A stretch of DNA of 64,000 bases from Lathyrus oleraceus (GCF_024323335.1 NC_066584.1:240029994-240093993); one strand, 5' to 3'. Positions 45,461-58,497 are shown, counted from the first letter of the stretch. Notes: generated by a model not told the origin, from the letters alone. Translations and numbers: made by a program.

Positions 45461-47757
45461 ATGCGATCATTCTCCGGATCTCATTGATAACAATCCTGTT
45501 ACACCCTATATGACTTCGACAATCTGATCTATCATGCCGAAGAAGAAGGCGAAGAAGATTGTGAACTGCCAGAGGAGTTAGCCAGGTTGTTGAAACAAGA
45601 GGAGAAGGTGATTCAACCGCACGAAGAGCAAGTCGAGATTGTTAATCTGGGTACCGAGGAGGTCAGAAAGGAAGTGAAGGTTGGGGCCGCTTTGGAGGTG
45701 AATGTCAAGAGCAGAATGGTAGCATTATTGAAAGAGTATGTTGATATCTTCGCCTGGTCTTATCAGGATATGCCAGGGATGAATATCGATATCGTTGTAC
45801 ACAAGTTACCATTGAGAGAAGACTGTCCTCCAATAAAGCAGAAGTTGCGCAGAACTCGACCCGAGATGGCCATGAAAATCAAAGAGGAGGTACAAAAGCA
45901 GTTGGATGCTGGTTTCCTAGCTGTTACTAATTATCCGCCTTGGGTCGCGAACATTGTGTCGGTACCGAAGAAGGATGGAAAGGTGAGGATGTGTGTGGAC
46001 TACCGGGATTTGAACAGAGCTAGCCTGAAGGGATGATTTCCCATTACCTCACATTGATGTGTTGGTAGATAATACAGCTCAATTCTCGGTGTTTTCCTTC
46101 ATGGATGGCTTTTCTGGCTATAATCAAATTAAAATGTCGCCAGATGATATGGAGAAGACAACGTTCATAACACCATGGGGCACTTTTTGTTATAAGGTAA
46201 TGCCATTCGGTCTCAAGAATGTCGGTGCCACGTATCAAAGAGCTATGGTGACTTTGTTTCATGATATGATTCATCATGAGATCGAATGCTATGTTGATGA
46301 CATGATAGCAGAGTCCCAAACAGAAGAGGGGCATTTGGTAGACTTGGCCAAGTTGTTTGACCGGTTGAGACAATTCAGATTGAGGTTGAATCCGAATAAG
46401 TGCACTTTCGGAGTGCGGTCCGGTAAGTTGTTGGGGTTTATTGTAAGTGAAAGAGGAATCGAGGTTGATCCTGCTAAAGTAAAAGCGATACAAGAAATGC
46501 CTGAACCGAGAACAGAAAAAGAGGTTCGTGGTTTCTTAGGTAGATTGAACTACATTTCACGGTTCATATCTCATCTAACAGCCACGTGTGAACCCATATT
46601 CAAGTTGTTGAGAAAAGACCAAACGGTCAGGTGGAATGAGGATTGCCAAGCAGCATTTGAAAAAATAAAAGAATATTTGCAGGAGCCTCCGATTCTGATG
46701 CCTCCTGTAGAGGGACGACCGTTAATTCTGTACTTGACAGTCCTCGAGGGGTCTATGGGGTGTGTACTGGGGCAGCATGACGAGTCTGGTCGAAAAGAGC
46801 ATGCAATCTACTACCTTAGCAAAAAGTTTACCGACTGTGAAACAAGATATTCACTGCTCGAGAAAACTTGTTGTGCTTTGGAATGGGTTGCTCGCCGACT
46901 GAGACAGTATATGCTGGTTCATACCACTTTGTTGATTTCCAAGATGGATCCAATCAAGTATATATTTGAGAAGCCAGCATTAACCGGACGGGTTGCGAGA
47001 TGGAAAATGATTTTGACTGAATATGATATCCAGTACACTTCTCAAAAAGCAATCAAGGGGAGTGTATTGTCTGATTACCTCGCACAACAACCCATTGAGG
47101 ATTATCAACCGATGAAATTTGAGTTCCCTGATGAGGACATCATGTTTCTCAAATCGAAAGATTGTGAGGAACCAATCCCGGAGGAGGGGCCTGACCCTGA
47201 GTCCGAATGGATTCGGATGTTTGATGGGGCCGTTAATGTGAATGGTCATGACTTATAAGGATTGGCACGAGATGTTGCCGTTCGCATTGCATGAGTATCA
47301 AACCTCGGTGCGTACATCTAGTGGGGCAACGCCTTTCTCGCTTGTGTATGGGATATAAGCCGTGCTACCGGTTGAGGTCCAGATTCCGTCATTGAGAGTC
47401 CTGATGGATGTGAAATTGGAAGAGGCTGAATGGGTAAGGACTCGGTATGAAGAGTTAAGCCTGATTGAGGAAAAGAGGCTGGCGACCATTTGTCATGGGC
47501 AGTTGTACCAGCAACGAATGAAGCGTGCTTTTGACCGAAAGGTGCGACCTCGTGTATACCATGTGGGAGATATGGTGTTGAAAAGCATCCTTCCTCCTCA
47601 GAACGATCTTCGGGGCAAGTGGACACCCAATTATGAGGGTCCATTCGTGGTCAAGAAGGTTTTCTCTGGTGGAGCCTTGTTGTTGACGACCATGGATGGT
47701 GAGGATTTTCCATCCCCTGTGGATGCGGACGCAGTTAAAAAATACTTCGTATAAGAG
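45461..47757 (+). pseudogene. pol: E2 pol remnant: RT and RNase H, integrase mostly deleted
   Basis: Open from about 45513, but a frameshift at 46030-46036 (after NRASLKG) separates the RT N-terminus from the RT palm. The palm (46059-47258) keeps the catalytic YVDD in ECYVDDMIAES, the RT connection and the Ty3-type RNase H. The sequence breaks off at FDGAVNVNGHD, the beginning of the archaeal RNase H, and resumes near 47250 at YKDWHE in the late integrase. That removes most of aRH and the integrase catalytic core (about 400 residues relative to E1). A further TAA at 47356 precedes the C-terminal part, which is open to the TAA at 47752. Confidence 0.9.
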
Positions 47758-47763
47758 ACCCGC

Positions 47764-47953
47764 TGGACGAAAAGAATAAAATAGTCCAAGAAAAAATGGG
47801 CATCCCGGCGAACCAAAAGATAAAAAAGGGTTCGGGCAAAAATTAGGGATAAAAAGAGAAAAAAAATGTACACCCGGCAGGTCGAAAACCCCACAGGGGC
47901 GGCTTGGGCAAAAAAGGGTATCCCGGTGGACTAAAAACCCGAAAGGGTGGTCC
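47764..47953 (+). ncRNA. Stem-loop cluster after E2 pol (candidate structured RNA)
   Basis: Counterpart of the E1 and outer clusters. Stems: TGGAC with GTCCA (47764-47788), GAACC with GGTTC (47810-47833), AGGTCG with CGGCTT (47879-47905, two wobble pairs, inner CCCC-aca-GGGG), and GGAC with GTCC around ACCCGAAAGGGT (47928-47953). The GGCAAAA-type linkers are kept. Stem sequences differ almost completely from the other elements, yet pairing persists. Confidence 0.65.
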
Positions 47954-47969
47954 AGGCAAAAGAGGGAAT

Positions 47970-50137
47970 GAAACGAACAACTACGTCTAGCATGATCGTT
48001 TGTACTTTGGTTAAGACAAGAGGATAATCCCCGGCGGAGATCGGTCAGAAGCGTCTTGTTTCGGAAGGCAGAAAGTGTGGAGAGTCTTGAGGACATATGG
48101 GTTGTAACCGGGTTGGAACTCGATGAGATCACGGTTTCACATTGCCATTAGGATAGATTTTCCTTTTGTGCGTAATTACCTCTTTTCAGGGATTGCTTTC
48201 TGTGTATTGCTCAGTTACGAGCCACCTTTTTCAATCAATAAAATGCATATTCAGTCAAATAATTTTGTTTTTTGTTTACACTACCGCTTTGATTGCAAAA
48301 ACTTCCGTTTATTTTGATAAAGAATCTTTGCATTTTGAGACATATGGGTCCCTTCCAATGCATGCTTATAGGTTTGAAAACCTGAAATCTTGTTCGGAAG
48401 GTTGAGTGACCTGGATGTTGAGATTTTGGCACGCCTGGGGCACGTTTTTATCTAACGATCTCTTTTGCAGGTGCTGTTGGTTATTTTCATTCACTTGCAG
48501 GTTGTGGTGTGAAGCATTTCTTTTTGACGAAAGAATCCTTCGAGTCCAATCAAGGACAAGGAGTTGAAGAGTGGTATAGAAACGGCGAGAGAATTGCGAC
48601 GATCCTAGAGGGTTAATCAAGAAGACTCTTCAAAGTCTGAGGAATGGAGAGTTGACACGAATCTAAGGAAGTCGATTTTCTTGAAGAATGGAGAAGTCGA
48701 GAATACAAGGTGATGAATCGGAAGAGACCAGATGAGTCTGGGAGCTCTCAGAAGTGAAGTTGATACTATGGTTAGACGGTGAATACCAGTGTTCGACGAG
48801 TCGACAGGTGTTCCGTGTCAAATTCCGTAGCTCCCCAGCGGGTTTGAGGTCGGTGTTTCCTCGGTAGGCAGGTCTGAAGTTTGCTGTTTCCCCTAGCAGG
48901 GTGAGATTGTTATTTCCCCAGCAGGTCTGAAGGTTGCTGTTCCCCCAGCAGGGGTGTACGTTGGTGGTTTTTCCCCAGCGAAGTCCCCAAGCGGATCGGG
49001 TTCAGTGGAGGTCATCCCTAGTGAGGATTATCCTTTCCATAGCAACAGTGTTATCCCAAGCAGGATTGAAGATTGGAGCGATGTCGAGTTCCTCAGCAGA
49101 GTGGCTTGTGCCGTCCCCTGAGGGGGATACTTTTTATGCATTCATCATTTAGAGAAGCATAGCATATTGCATAGCTCATTGTGTAGCATTTCCATGGTTA
49201 TGGAGCATTACGCTGTAAAACTCATGCATCAACATTGCAAGCATAAACTAGTCTCGAGCCGTGGTTACCGTTTGAGAATTGGTTTAGCTGGTTGGTGAAG
49301 ATGTTACTCTGAGGAGTTTAGCGTCGTGACGTTGGATCAACAATATTCCCCAGTAGCGCAATATTGGAGGAAGAATTTCCGTCGGGCGGAGATGGAAATG
49401 AAAACCGGAGAACGTTACGCGATCAGCGCGAAAATTGGGGTTCAAATGGAGAAAAGGAAGTGCTGGGCATTTTCTGGAGAACGGGGTCCAAATGGAGAAA
49501 AGGAAGTGCTGGGCATTTTCTGGAGAACGGGGTTCAAAGTTGAAGATTGTATCCGGGATGAGGTCCTTAGGATTGTCTTATGATCATGTGTCACCTTAGA
49601 CTTTGGCTGAGGCCAACAGAAGTCGTTATGGGTGTCTTCTGAGGAAGAAACGCACATGTTACCTTCCTTTTGTGAAGGTATACCCTCTGGTATGTCACCG
49701 TCAGAGTGGTGGTTGGTGTTATTTCCGGCGTTGCCAACGGAATTAGCACGGGAAAATGGAGAACGGGGTTCAAATGGAGAAAAGGAAACCCGGGGTGTTT
49801 TCTGGAGAACGGGGTTCACAATGACGATCGAGAGCTATCGTCAGGCGACTGGGGTTCAAATGGAGAACGGGGTTCATTGTTTGGCAGCAAGAGTGACATG
49901 AAGTTGTCGGGGTTCAAATGCGGTGATCAGGGATCATACGCGCGAAAGAAAAATATTTGTTTTGGGGTTCAAGAAAAGCAAAAAATCATTAAAGAAGTTT
50001 TGGGGTTCAAGAAAAGCAAAAAAATAATTATAATTCCCAGCGGAGCACAAATTGTTCGTCTGTTCTTGGTATTCGACCACTCTTCACTCTGATCATCTGA
50101 AAGCCGAGGTTGTTCATATCGACAGGTTCATAGTGGA
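47970..50137 (+). other. E2 3' UTR with repeats and PBS-complementary motifs
   Basis: Non-coding. At 48831-49090 there are about seven variants of 'CCCCAGC(A/G)G', including TTCCCCAGCGAAGTCC, and another at 50034-50045, resembling the tRNA end complementary to the primer site. At 49438-49545 and 49755-49885 a unit of about 50 bp containing GGAGAACGGGGTTCAAATGG is repeated in tandem and dispersed. At 49960-50030 GGGGTTCAAGAAAAGCAAAA is duplicated. Confidence 0.75.
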
Positions 50138-50140
50138 TTG

Positions 50141-50153
50141 AATAGGGGCAGCT
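50141..50153 (+). other. Polypurine tract of E2
   Basis: GAATAGGGGCAGC directly before the 3' LTR start TGTAACACC. Confidence 0.88.
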
Positions 50154-53100
50154 GTAACACCTCAAAATTTGCCCTCCTCTTCTTGAGACTAGCTTGGGTC
50201 TTTACATTTCATGTTTTAGAGCATTAGGTATTGCATTTTGCATCTCATGTGAAATAAGAAAGTCATCCTCCAAAGTCTTTTCATAAGATGGGAAGTTACA
50301 TGATTCAAGCCTGAGGGTTTTTATGAATTGATTATCAACCATCTGAGGGCATGGACTCTAGTCAGGGTTTCTTGACTCTTCAAAGGTCTTGAGCATCATC
50401 TTATTTGCAAGGATATGTTACCATCATCATGGTTCTATCATCATCAAGGGTTTCATTGTTCATTCTCAAGTTCCTCTGAATTAGGGCTGTGACCTCTGGT
50501 CAACCCTAATCAATGCCTTTCTTCCAACCAGGGTTGCTCAAGGAGATGAGGTATTTTATTGGGATGAGGATCACATGATTATCATAAGGAGCTTACTTGA
50601 GCTAGGGTTTCATTTTTGAGCAATTTCCCCAAGTGGTAGAGACTCAAGCTGATCAGGGCATTTCAAGGTCATCTGAGGACCAAAAAATCAACTATGCAGT
50701 CAACTGAGGGCTATAAGGTGGGGAAACGAGTTGAGACATCTCAATCATGTTCAAAAGAGGTTCATTTGTCAGTTTAAACATCTATCTTGAAGATTTTGAA
50801 GTCATGGCAAAAGTTTCCAAAAATGGAAAATGACCTATAATTTCAAGTTTCCAAAAATGGCAAGTTTCTGGTCCATATTCAACTTGACTTATCGACATCA
50901 AAGAAGCTTCAAATGGATTTTTGGTGAACATGAAAGTTGAAGATATTTGTCTCCCCTTTCCAAAAAGTCCTAATTCATGTCCATATGATGAATGGTTAAG
51001 GAGTTATGGCCAAATGATCACAAGGTGTGCATGGAAGTTCAAAGTGACATAACTTTTGATACAAAACTCCAATTCGATCCATTCTTTTTGCAAGATACTC
51101 CTCATGACCAATACATTTCAAATGAACCATTGCCATGCATGGGAGAAGCTTGTATGCTCATTATTTCATTCATGATCATTTTGGAGGGAAATTTCATAAT
51201 TCAAAATTGGCTTATGGTACAAGCAAACCAACAATTCCATGACGATCCTTGGTTGATTTTAAGTGAAATCCAAGTTTTACATGAGCAAGTGCACGTGTGG
51301 ATTGGCCATGCTAGCTCCATTTGCAATTTTTGCAATTCACTTCAAATCTCACTAATCATGATTAATACACGCCTAATTTTGATTTCAGTGTGATTAGTGA
51401 ATCATATAAAAGCCAAACCCTAACTGCATTTCCAGATAACCGAATTTTTAGATCTCAAATTTCCAAATTCCGTCCATTTTTCTCTCTCTTCGAAATTCAA
51501 TTTTCTCCACACAAACCTTCAATCTCTTTGCATATTCATGATCCTTGTGTAATTCTGAGCAAGAATCAACCATTGGATTGGACATTTGAGCTGGATTTCA
51601 AGCAGATCGAATGCACTTACATGGAAATGGATTTCTGAAATTGAAGTGGAGTTAGGTGTCTTCAATTGCTTCTTGGTGTATAAAGCTTCAATAGAGGTTC
51701 AATGGAGCAGATCTGGAGCTGTAGAGGCCTTGAGAGCGCGATTTCAGTGAACTTCATTTCAAGTAAGTTGGAAATTCATCATCTCCTTTTGCCAATTTCT
51801 TGTTATAGTTGTGTAGATCCTGCTTAGTGGAGCATGCTGATATGTTTAGTTTTGAAAATGGATGAGAAATGAACATGTATGATGAACTTTCAGTTTAGAT
51901 CTTGAAAATGTTTTTGATCGATCTGCAAAACCTAGCATGAATTAGATGACATGAACATGATATTTGGATTCTATGATGCAAGATCTTTTGAATGGTGTAT
52001 CGTTTGTTCAATTCTGGAAAAAAATTGTTAAATCTCCGTCGGAGTCGAGCGGAGAAGACGACCGGAGTTACAGCTCCGGTGTCTGGTTCGTTTAGGGTTT
52101 ATATCCTATGTGGCCTCCACGTATGAGCTGCCGTATGTGTTTGGTTGGTCCTGATTGCGTTGACCTGGCCATGTGTTGCGAAGACTGATGATTGTGCTGC
52201 CACGAATTTTAATGAAACGCAGCGTTTAATTGATGCTTACTGGATGCTGATGTGTGTGCTAGCGTAGCAGTTCCATTGGACCTTGTTTGTTTGACTGCTT
52301 GCGTGTGTGTGTTGACTGCTGAGTGTGTTTGCCACGCGTTTTAATGAAGCTATGCGTTTTGCTGTTTTGAATGTGATTCGTTGATCAGATTTTCACGCTA
52401 GATCCAATGGTCTTGATTAATTCTGGATTTAATTTGAATAATTGTTTTCCCTCCATTTCATTTCTATATTTCATATTATTTTGCTCATCTTTTAAAAATC
52501 ATTAAAAATTGAAAAATGCTCCAAATTAACTCCAATTTTTTTTCATAATCTTGTTTTGATCTCTAGTTTTTTATAGGATTATTTTCATGATTTGTTTGTT
52601 TCTGGATTTTTATTTTGGAATTTTTGATTGAACCTTGTGCTATTTTGACATGTTGTGTTCATTGCCTTGTGAAATGCTATGTGTTGATCCAATTGATCCA
52701 AATTTTTGCATGCTTGATCTTCACTCATTATTTGATTTTTGAGAATTGGTTTGGGATTTTTCTCATATGCTATCACTGTTTTTGACACATGAAGATACAA
52801 TGTGACAATTTGTGTCACATTTTTGGCATTGCTTTTGTGCATTTTTGTTCACCTATCATTTGAACTCTTCTAGATTTGATATTTTGCACATTGCTTGTTC
52901 ATAACATGAGAAAATTGCATAAAATATTTCATAGCCTTTGCATGCTTTTCTGTTTTGATTTGGATTTTCTAATGTTGATGTCCATTTTGTGCACATTTGC
53001 TGGCCTTTGTTTTACATTGACCATTTGAGGTACTTGCCTTATGAATTGATGCTAGTCCTTTTGAGGACATCTTGTTGATTGTTTGAATGTGCAATATGTG

Positions 53101-55645
53101 AAAGATTGACTTCTGTTTTGATCATTTGGTTTGGTTTTGGACCTAGTCTTTGTGCTAGTGTTTTGTACATGAACTAACCTTGACTTGTGTTTCAGGTTTG
53201 GACACTTAGCATTAATGGTTGAGTTGCTCACCTTTTGAGATGCAAATTGGATTGTGTTCTGACTTCTTTGTGTTTTGTAGGGATTTAAGTTGATGTGTTG
53301 AGCTCGTTGATTCATTTGATTGCTTGACCATTGCTCATTGAACTGTGTAACAGTTGGATGGTTTCACTGTTTGTTTTCTGATTGTTTGTCTGGGATACTA
53401 ACTGGTTAGCTTTTGTACAGGTACATTAGTTGCTTGCTTTTAGCTCTTGCTTGAGCTTTGGATTATGGTTGATACACCACTTAGGTAGTTACCTTCTTAC
53501 TCCATGTAGTCTGGAAGTCCTGTCACCTTTTTGGCAGGCATTTTGCTGGAAGTCCTCCTTAAGAGGCTCTGTTTGTGTTTGTTTACATTTGTGCCAAAGA
53601 CCTCCAAGATGAGGCATGTTACTTGATAAGACCTCCATGAAGAGGAAATTGACGGATAAAAGGGATTAGTAGCCAATTCCCCGTTATTCAGTGAGTCGTT
53701 CTTTATGCTCGCACTATGTGCTGATGCTCTAGAACATGTACCCAAGATCTTTGTCCAGTGTCTGTCAAGTGGAATAGGACCCCTCTTTCTGGATCCCCAT
53801 GCTTTCTTTGTCATGAGCTCACCCTAGCCAGGGTTAAGAGCTATGAGGTCTCATCCTCATTACCATTTTGATCTGCTCACCCTGACATTCAATGTCAGTG
53901 GTTAAGAGCCCAATTGATCAACCTTACAGTTTGGCTTGTTTGTCGAGGTTGATATGACCCCTCTTGACTAAAGCCTACCCATTGTTTGGGCCTCTTGTAT
54001 GGATATAGTGTGTGATGCTTGTTCACTTGTGTTGGTGTGGTTATTTACTTTCCTATGAATTGACTTGCTCCATGTGTGAGTTAGGATTCTGATTAGAGAC
54101 CTCAACTTAGGGATTGTTGCTGGCATGACAACTATTAGGCTCGAGTCTTTGTATCCCTATTAGTTTGTTGTTTCCCTGGTCTCTGGTTAGGAGAGTGTTG
54201 TACCTGTGTTAAGGGGAACTACGTCGCCCTGATTCTCATACCAGATGAGATACGTAGGCAGGAGGTTGCGAGCAATCTCTCCGGGCACCCTTTTGTTTTT
54301 TCGTGTGTGTATTCACCCTTTTGCTCTTTTTGCTGTGTTGTCTTGTTTTTGTCCACCCTTGTCTTCTTTGGTGTGAGTACTTGTTTGTCCAGCGTGGGCA
54401 TGTGTGGTATGTTTATACCTTGGAGGGATTTCTCCTATTATTGCTTTGGGGTTCATTTGTGACGGTTGTCACTCACTTGGGGTTCATTTGTGATGATGGT
54501 TATCATCCTTGGGGTTCATTTGTGACGGTTGTCACTCACTTGGGGTTCATTTGTGACGTTTGTGATGATGGTTATCATCTTTGGGGTTCATTTGTGACGG
54601 TTGTCACTCATTTGGGGTTCATTTGTGACAGTTGTCACTCACTTGGGGTTCATTTGTGATGATGGTTATCATCTTTGGGGTTCATTTGTGACGATTGTCA
54701 CTCACTTGGGGTTCATTTGTGATGATGGTTATCATCTTTGGGGTTCATTTATGACGGTTGTCATTCATTTGGGGGTTCATCTTTGGTATTCATTTGTGAC
54801 GGTTGTCACTCACTCGGGGTTCATTTGTGACGGTTGTCACTCACTTGGGGTTCATTTGTGACGGTTGTCACTCACTTGGGGTTCATTTGTGACGGTTGTC
54901 ACTCACTTGGGGTTCATCTTTGGGGTTCATCTTTGGATATTTGTTTACTTTGTTGAGGTTCGTTCTGAGAACCTTTTTCTTTGGTGTACGCTGGTTAGCG
55001 TTTGTTGTTGTTAGGAGTCGGATATAAGTCCATGTATTGGCATTCTGTTTCCTTGTTTTGGGTTTGTTTGGAGTCGGATGTAAGTCCATGTATTGGCATT
55101 CTGTTTCCTTTTGAGTGTTTCTTTTGACGTCTCAGCGTCTCTTTTGTTGTCTTGTTTCGGTGTGCGTTAGCCGAGCTACGAGTGCTCTGATTCTTCTCTG
55201 GATAGAGAAGATACGTAGGCATAGGATGCGATATCCTAGCGAGCATGTCTCCTTTCCCCCGAACTACGTTGACTCTGATGTTTGTTTCTGACAAACTACG
55301 TAGGCCCAGGATGCGACATCCTGCCGAGTCCTTTTCCTCCATCTTCTTTCACCTGTTTTCTTATTTCAGTTTGTGCAATTTCTTTGAGCAGTTTTATTAG
55401 CAACCTTTTCCTATTCTTTGAACTATCTTTTGAGCGTGGATCCCGTCGAGTACGACGGACGTGAGGGGTGTTAATGCCTTCCCCTTGCGTAACCGACTCC
55501 CGTACCTTGTAATCTCTGGTCGTAAGACCATTCCTTTCCCTTTCTTAGGTTAGTCCTGCGCTCCCTTTCCGTCATAGGATGAATATCGTCGGTGGCGAAT
55601 CTGTAAACTGTATTTTTTCCGCCGGTTGTTTTTCGTGTTGCGACA
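50154..55645 (+). repeat. E2 3' LTR (5492 bp)
   Basis: Copy of 37168-42584, ending TTGCGACA. It includes the TATA box at 51403-51414, the CCGGAGCT hairpin near 52060, and the TACGTAGGC hairpins near 54251, 55212 and 55297. Confidence 0.95.
54448..54936 (+). repeat. 31-bp minisatellite in E2 3' LTR
   Basis: Same array as 41449-41873 but with two more 31-bp units of the GTGACggttGTCAC type near the end, so the array changed length after insertion or during the last reverse transcription. Confidence 0.9.
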
Positions 55646-55650
55646 CCTAG
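55646..55650. repeat. Target site duplication of E2, right copy (CCTAG)
   Basis: It repeats 37163-37167. The sequence then continues GTGAGGCTTTC, the interrupted gag of the outer element (NDLGEAF in gag). Confidence 0.95.
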
Positions 55651-56800
55651 GTGAGGCTTTCATGAAACAGTACAAGTACAACATGGATATGGTGCCAGAT
55701 AGGGACCAGCTGAGGTCTATGTCTCAGAAAGATAAGGAGACGTTCAAAGAGTATGCCCAGCGTTGGAGGGAGTTGGTTGCCCAGATCACTCCTCCTTTGA
55801 AGGAGAAGGAGATGACGAAAATCTTTCTAACAACACTGAGTTCATTTTACTATGAACGTATGATTGCCAGTGCCCCTAGTGATTTTACCGAAATGGTAAA
55901 TATGGGGATGAGACTTGAAGAAGGGGTCCGTGAAGGACGATTATCGAAAGATGAGGCATAAACTAGCAAGAAGTATGGGAGCAATTTCAATAAGATAAAG
56001 GACAGTGAAACGAACGCAATAACCAGTGGGAGGCAGAGGAGGCCTCAAGTCAGAAGAAATCCACCACCCCGTCAACATCATCATCATCAAGTATCATCCA
56101 TCATTCCAGTATTCTCCAATCACCAAATAACACCGATTCAACAACAATAACATCAGTATCAAAATCAACGTCAACAACAACAATCGCAACAAAGAACAAA
56201 CACCTACAACAACAATCTTTCCAACAACAATCATCACCAGCAACAGAATTTTGAGAGGAAGAAAGTCTCTTTTGACCCTATTCCTATGAGGTATGCAGAA
56301 CAGTACCCATCTTTAGTCCTAAAAAATTTGATTCAACCATGGAATCCACCGCAGATACCAGAACCACTTCCTTAGTGGTATAAACCCGAACTTCGTTGTG
56401 CTTTTCACCAGGGTGCACCTGGGCACGATATTGAGAACTGTTATCCGCTGAAGTATGAGGTGTAAAAGCTTATGAAGAGTGGCATGGTGTCTTTTGAAGA
56501 CCGCACGCCTAATGTGAAAGCTAATCCTTTGCCCGCTCATGGGAATACCTCAGTGAACATGGTGGATGGTTGTCCTGGTGAATTTAAAGTTTTTGATGTC
56601 CGGTTTATCCGAAGGTCTTTGGTGCAGATGCATAAAGATATCTGTTTGGTGAGTGATTGTGAACATGATCACGATGGTTGTGATATTTGTAGTGTGAACC
56701 CAAGGGGTTGTGTTGTAGTGAAAAGGGATATCCAGCGTCTGATGGATAAAGGCATGATCTAGATTGTTCAATCCCGTCATGTAGATAACGATGTCAATGC
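55646..56800 (+). pseudogene. gag: gag of outer element, second part
   Basis: Continues the gag core interrupted at 11233: GEAFMKQYKYNMDMVPDRDQ through WRELVAQITPPLKEKEMTKI to GVREGRLSKDEA. It carries a TAA at 55959, then a Gln-rich region with several stops (for example TAA at 56148 in a run of CAA codons), a zinc-knuckle-like CAFHQGAPGHDIENC around 56400, a TAA at 56462, and an open stretch 56472-56762 (NVKANPLPAHGN, then CDICSVNPRGCVVV) ending in TAG at 56760. Confidence 0.9.
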
Positions 56801-58246
56801 CATTATGCCCATTTTCAAACAACCAGAGCGGTTGGTGATTCAGTATGATAGCAGCAGTAGCCAGAACGTCAGCAATAGATCAGTTTCGTCGTTGGTAATA
56901 CGGTTGGTAGGCCCAGTCCCGTATGCATCTGATAAAGTTGTACTGTATCAATACAATGCTACAATGTTAGAGAATGGTCAAGAGGTCCAATTGCCTACGA
57001 CCAGTTCATTAGTGAGCATTGCAGATGTTACGAAGGTGACCCGTAGTGGTCGAGTTTTTGGACCGGTGTTCCCGGAAAATAAGGAAGAATTGATTGTTGG
57101 TAAGAAGGTGGAGGTGCCTGGTGTAGAACCTGTTGGTTGTTCAAGAGATAAGTCTGGTGAATCCAGCAATTTGAAAGCCAATGATGATGATAAGGTACTC
57201 TGACTAATCAAGAGGAGTGAATTTAATGTGGTTGAGCAGTTGCTCCAGACTCCTTCGAAGATTTTCGTGCTGTCTCTGCTTTTGAATTCTGAAGCACACA
57301 GAGAAGCACTACAGAGAGTTCTTGAACAGGCATACATGGAGCAAGATGTTACTATGGATCAATTTGATCATATCGTGGCTAAAATCACTTCATGCAATAA
57401 TTTGAGCTTTTGCGATGAAGAACTCCCTGAGGAAGGAAGAAATCGCAGTCTGGCTTTGCATATTTCAATGAATTGCAAAGAAGATGCTTTGTTAAATGTG
57501 CTAGTTGACACTGGGTCGTCACTCAATATGCTTCCAAAGTCAACATTGTCAAAGTTATCTTATCAAGGCACTCCCATGAGGTACAGTGGGGTAATTGTCA
57601 AAGCCTTTGATGGCTCGCGCAAGACGGTCATTGGAGAAGTGGACCTTCCAGTCAAGATAGGTCCGAGTGATTTTCAGATTACTTTCCAGGTAATGGATAT
57701 TCACCTGGCCTACAACTGTTTATTGGGAAGGCCATGAATTCATAAGGCAAGAGTTGTTACTTCCACTCTGCATCAAAAGCTCAAATTTGTCAAGAATGAC
57801 AAGTTGGTGATTGTGGGAGGTGAGAAAGCGTTGTTGGTTAGCCATTTGTCATCTTTCTCATATGTAGAAGCTAAGGATGAGGTTGGAACTCCGTTCCAAG
57901 CCTTATCTATTATTGCTGAGAAGAGAGTTGTGACACCTATGTCCTCTCTAAAAGATGCGCAGAGAATCGTTGAAGAAGGTCCTGTTGATCAATGGGGGTG
58001 TGTGGTAGAGGTCGTCGATAACAAAGGAAGAACTGGTTTGGGGTTCCATAAGGGCTCGTTAGCCGTTAGATCTGAAGAGATACAACTCAATTTCCGTAGC
58101 GGAGGGTTCATTCATGGGAATGAACAACACTTAGCTGCTGTGCTAGAGGACAATGAAGAGGAAGACTGCACCAATTTTGTGACGCATGGACAGACATGCA
58201 ACAATTGGACTGCTGTTGATATTCCTATTATTTTGCATCGATCTAA
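56801..58246 (+). pseudogene. pro: Aspartic protease region of outer element
   Basis: Linker (LVGPVPYASDKVV, VTRSGRVFGPVF) and protease with the catalytic motif intact (LVDTGSSLNMLPKSTL near 57505). Interrupted by TGA near 57201 and by TGA at 57736 (GRP followed by stop, where E1 has GRPWIHEAGAV), which is consistent with TGG-to-TGA. It then runs open to the intron border (VDIPIILHRSK). The intact DTGSS here exposes the single-base loss at the same site in E1. Confidence 0.9.
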
Positions 58247-58497
58247 GTAATTGCTTTTATATTTTAAAATCCTTCTCCTATGCCTAAGGGAGAAGTGAAC
58301 ATTGTTGGGCATTTTGAAATCGATCATCAATAAAATTAATGATATTCATCCACATCTTTGATGTTTATTTTTACTTTTTGCTTATTTCTAAAAATGGTAA
58401 TCACAAAAAACATAAATAAACAATATAGTTGTCCATCTGCATAATATTTGGTCACAAATTCACTTCTCTAAAATCAAAATATCAAATCATTATGCAG
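58247..58497 (+). other. Ogre intron in outer element (251 bp)
   Basis: 5' site GATCTAA|GTAATT and 3' site ATTATGCAG|GTTGGTTCC. Splicing AA to G TTG keeps the frame into pol (SKLVPNPIEYNDP). Same position as in E1 and E2. Confidence 0.85.

Larger units (their letters stand above)
37168..55645 (+). mobile_element. E2: internally deleted Tat/Ogre-like LTR retrotransposon (18.5 kb)
   Basis: Plus-strand element with TSD CCTAG. 5' LTR 37168-42584, primer site 42587-42604, leader, gag remnant, intron 45184-45460, pol remnant to 47757, 3' UTR, polypurine tract, 3' LTR 50154-55645. The LTR family (TGTAACACCTCAAAATTTG) differs from E1 and the outer element. There is no ORF1. Parts of the gag core, the protease, and the stretch from archaeal RNase H to mid-integrase are missing. 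It cannot encode a complete machinery and must have moved, if at all in this form, with help from a relative. Confidence 0.93.
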
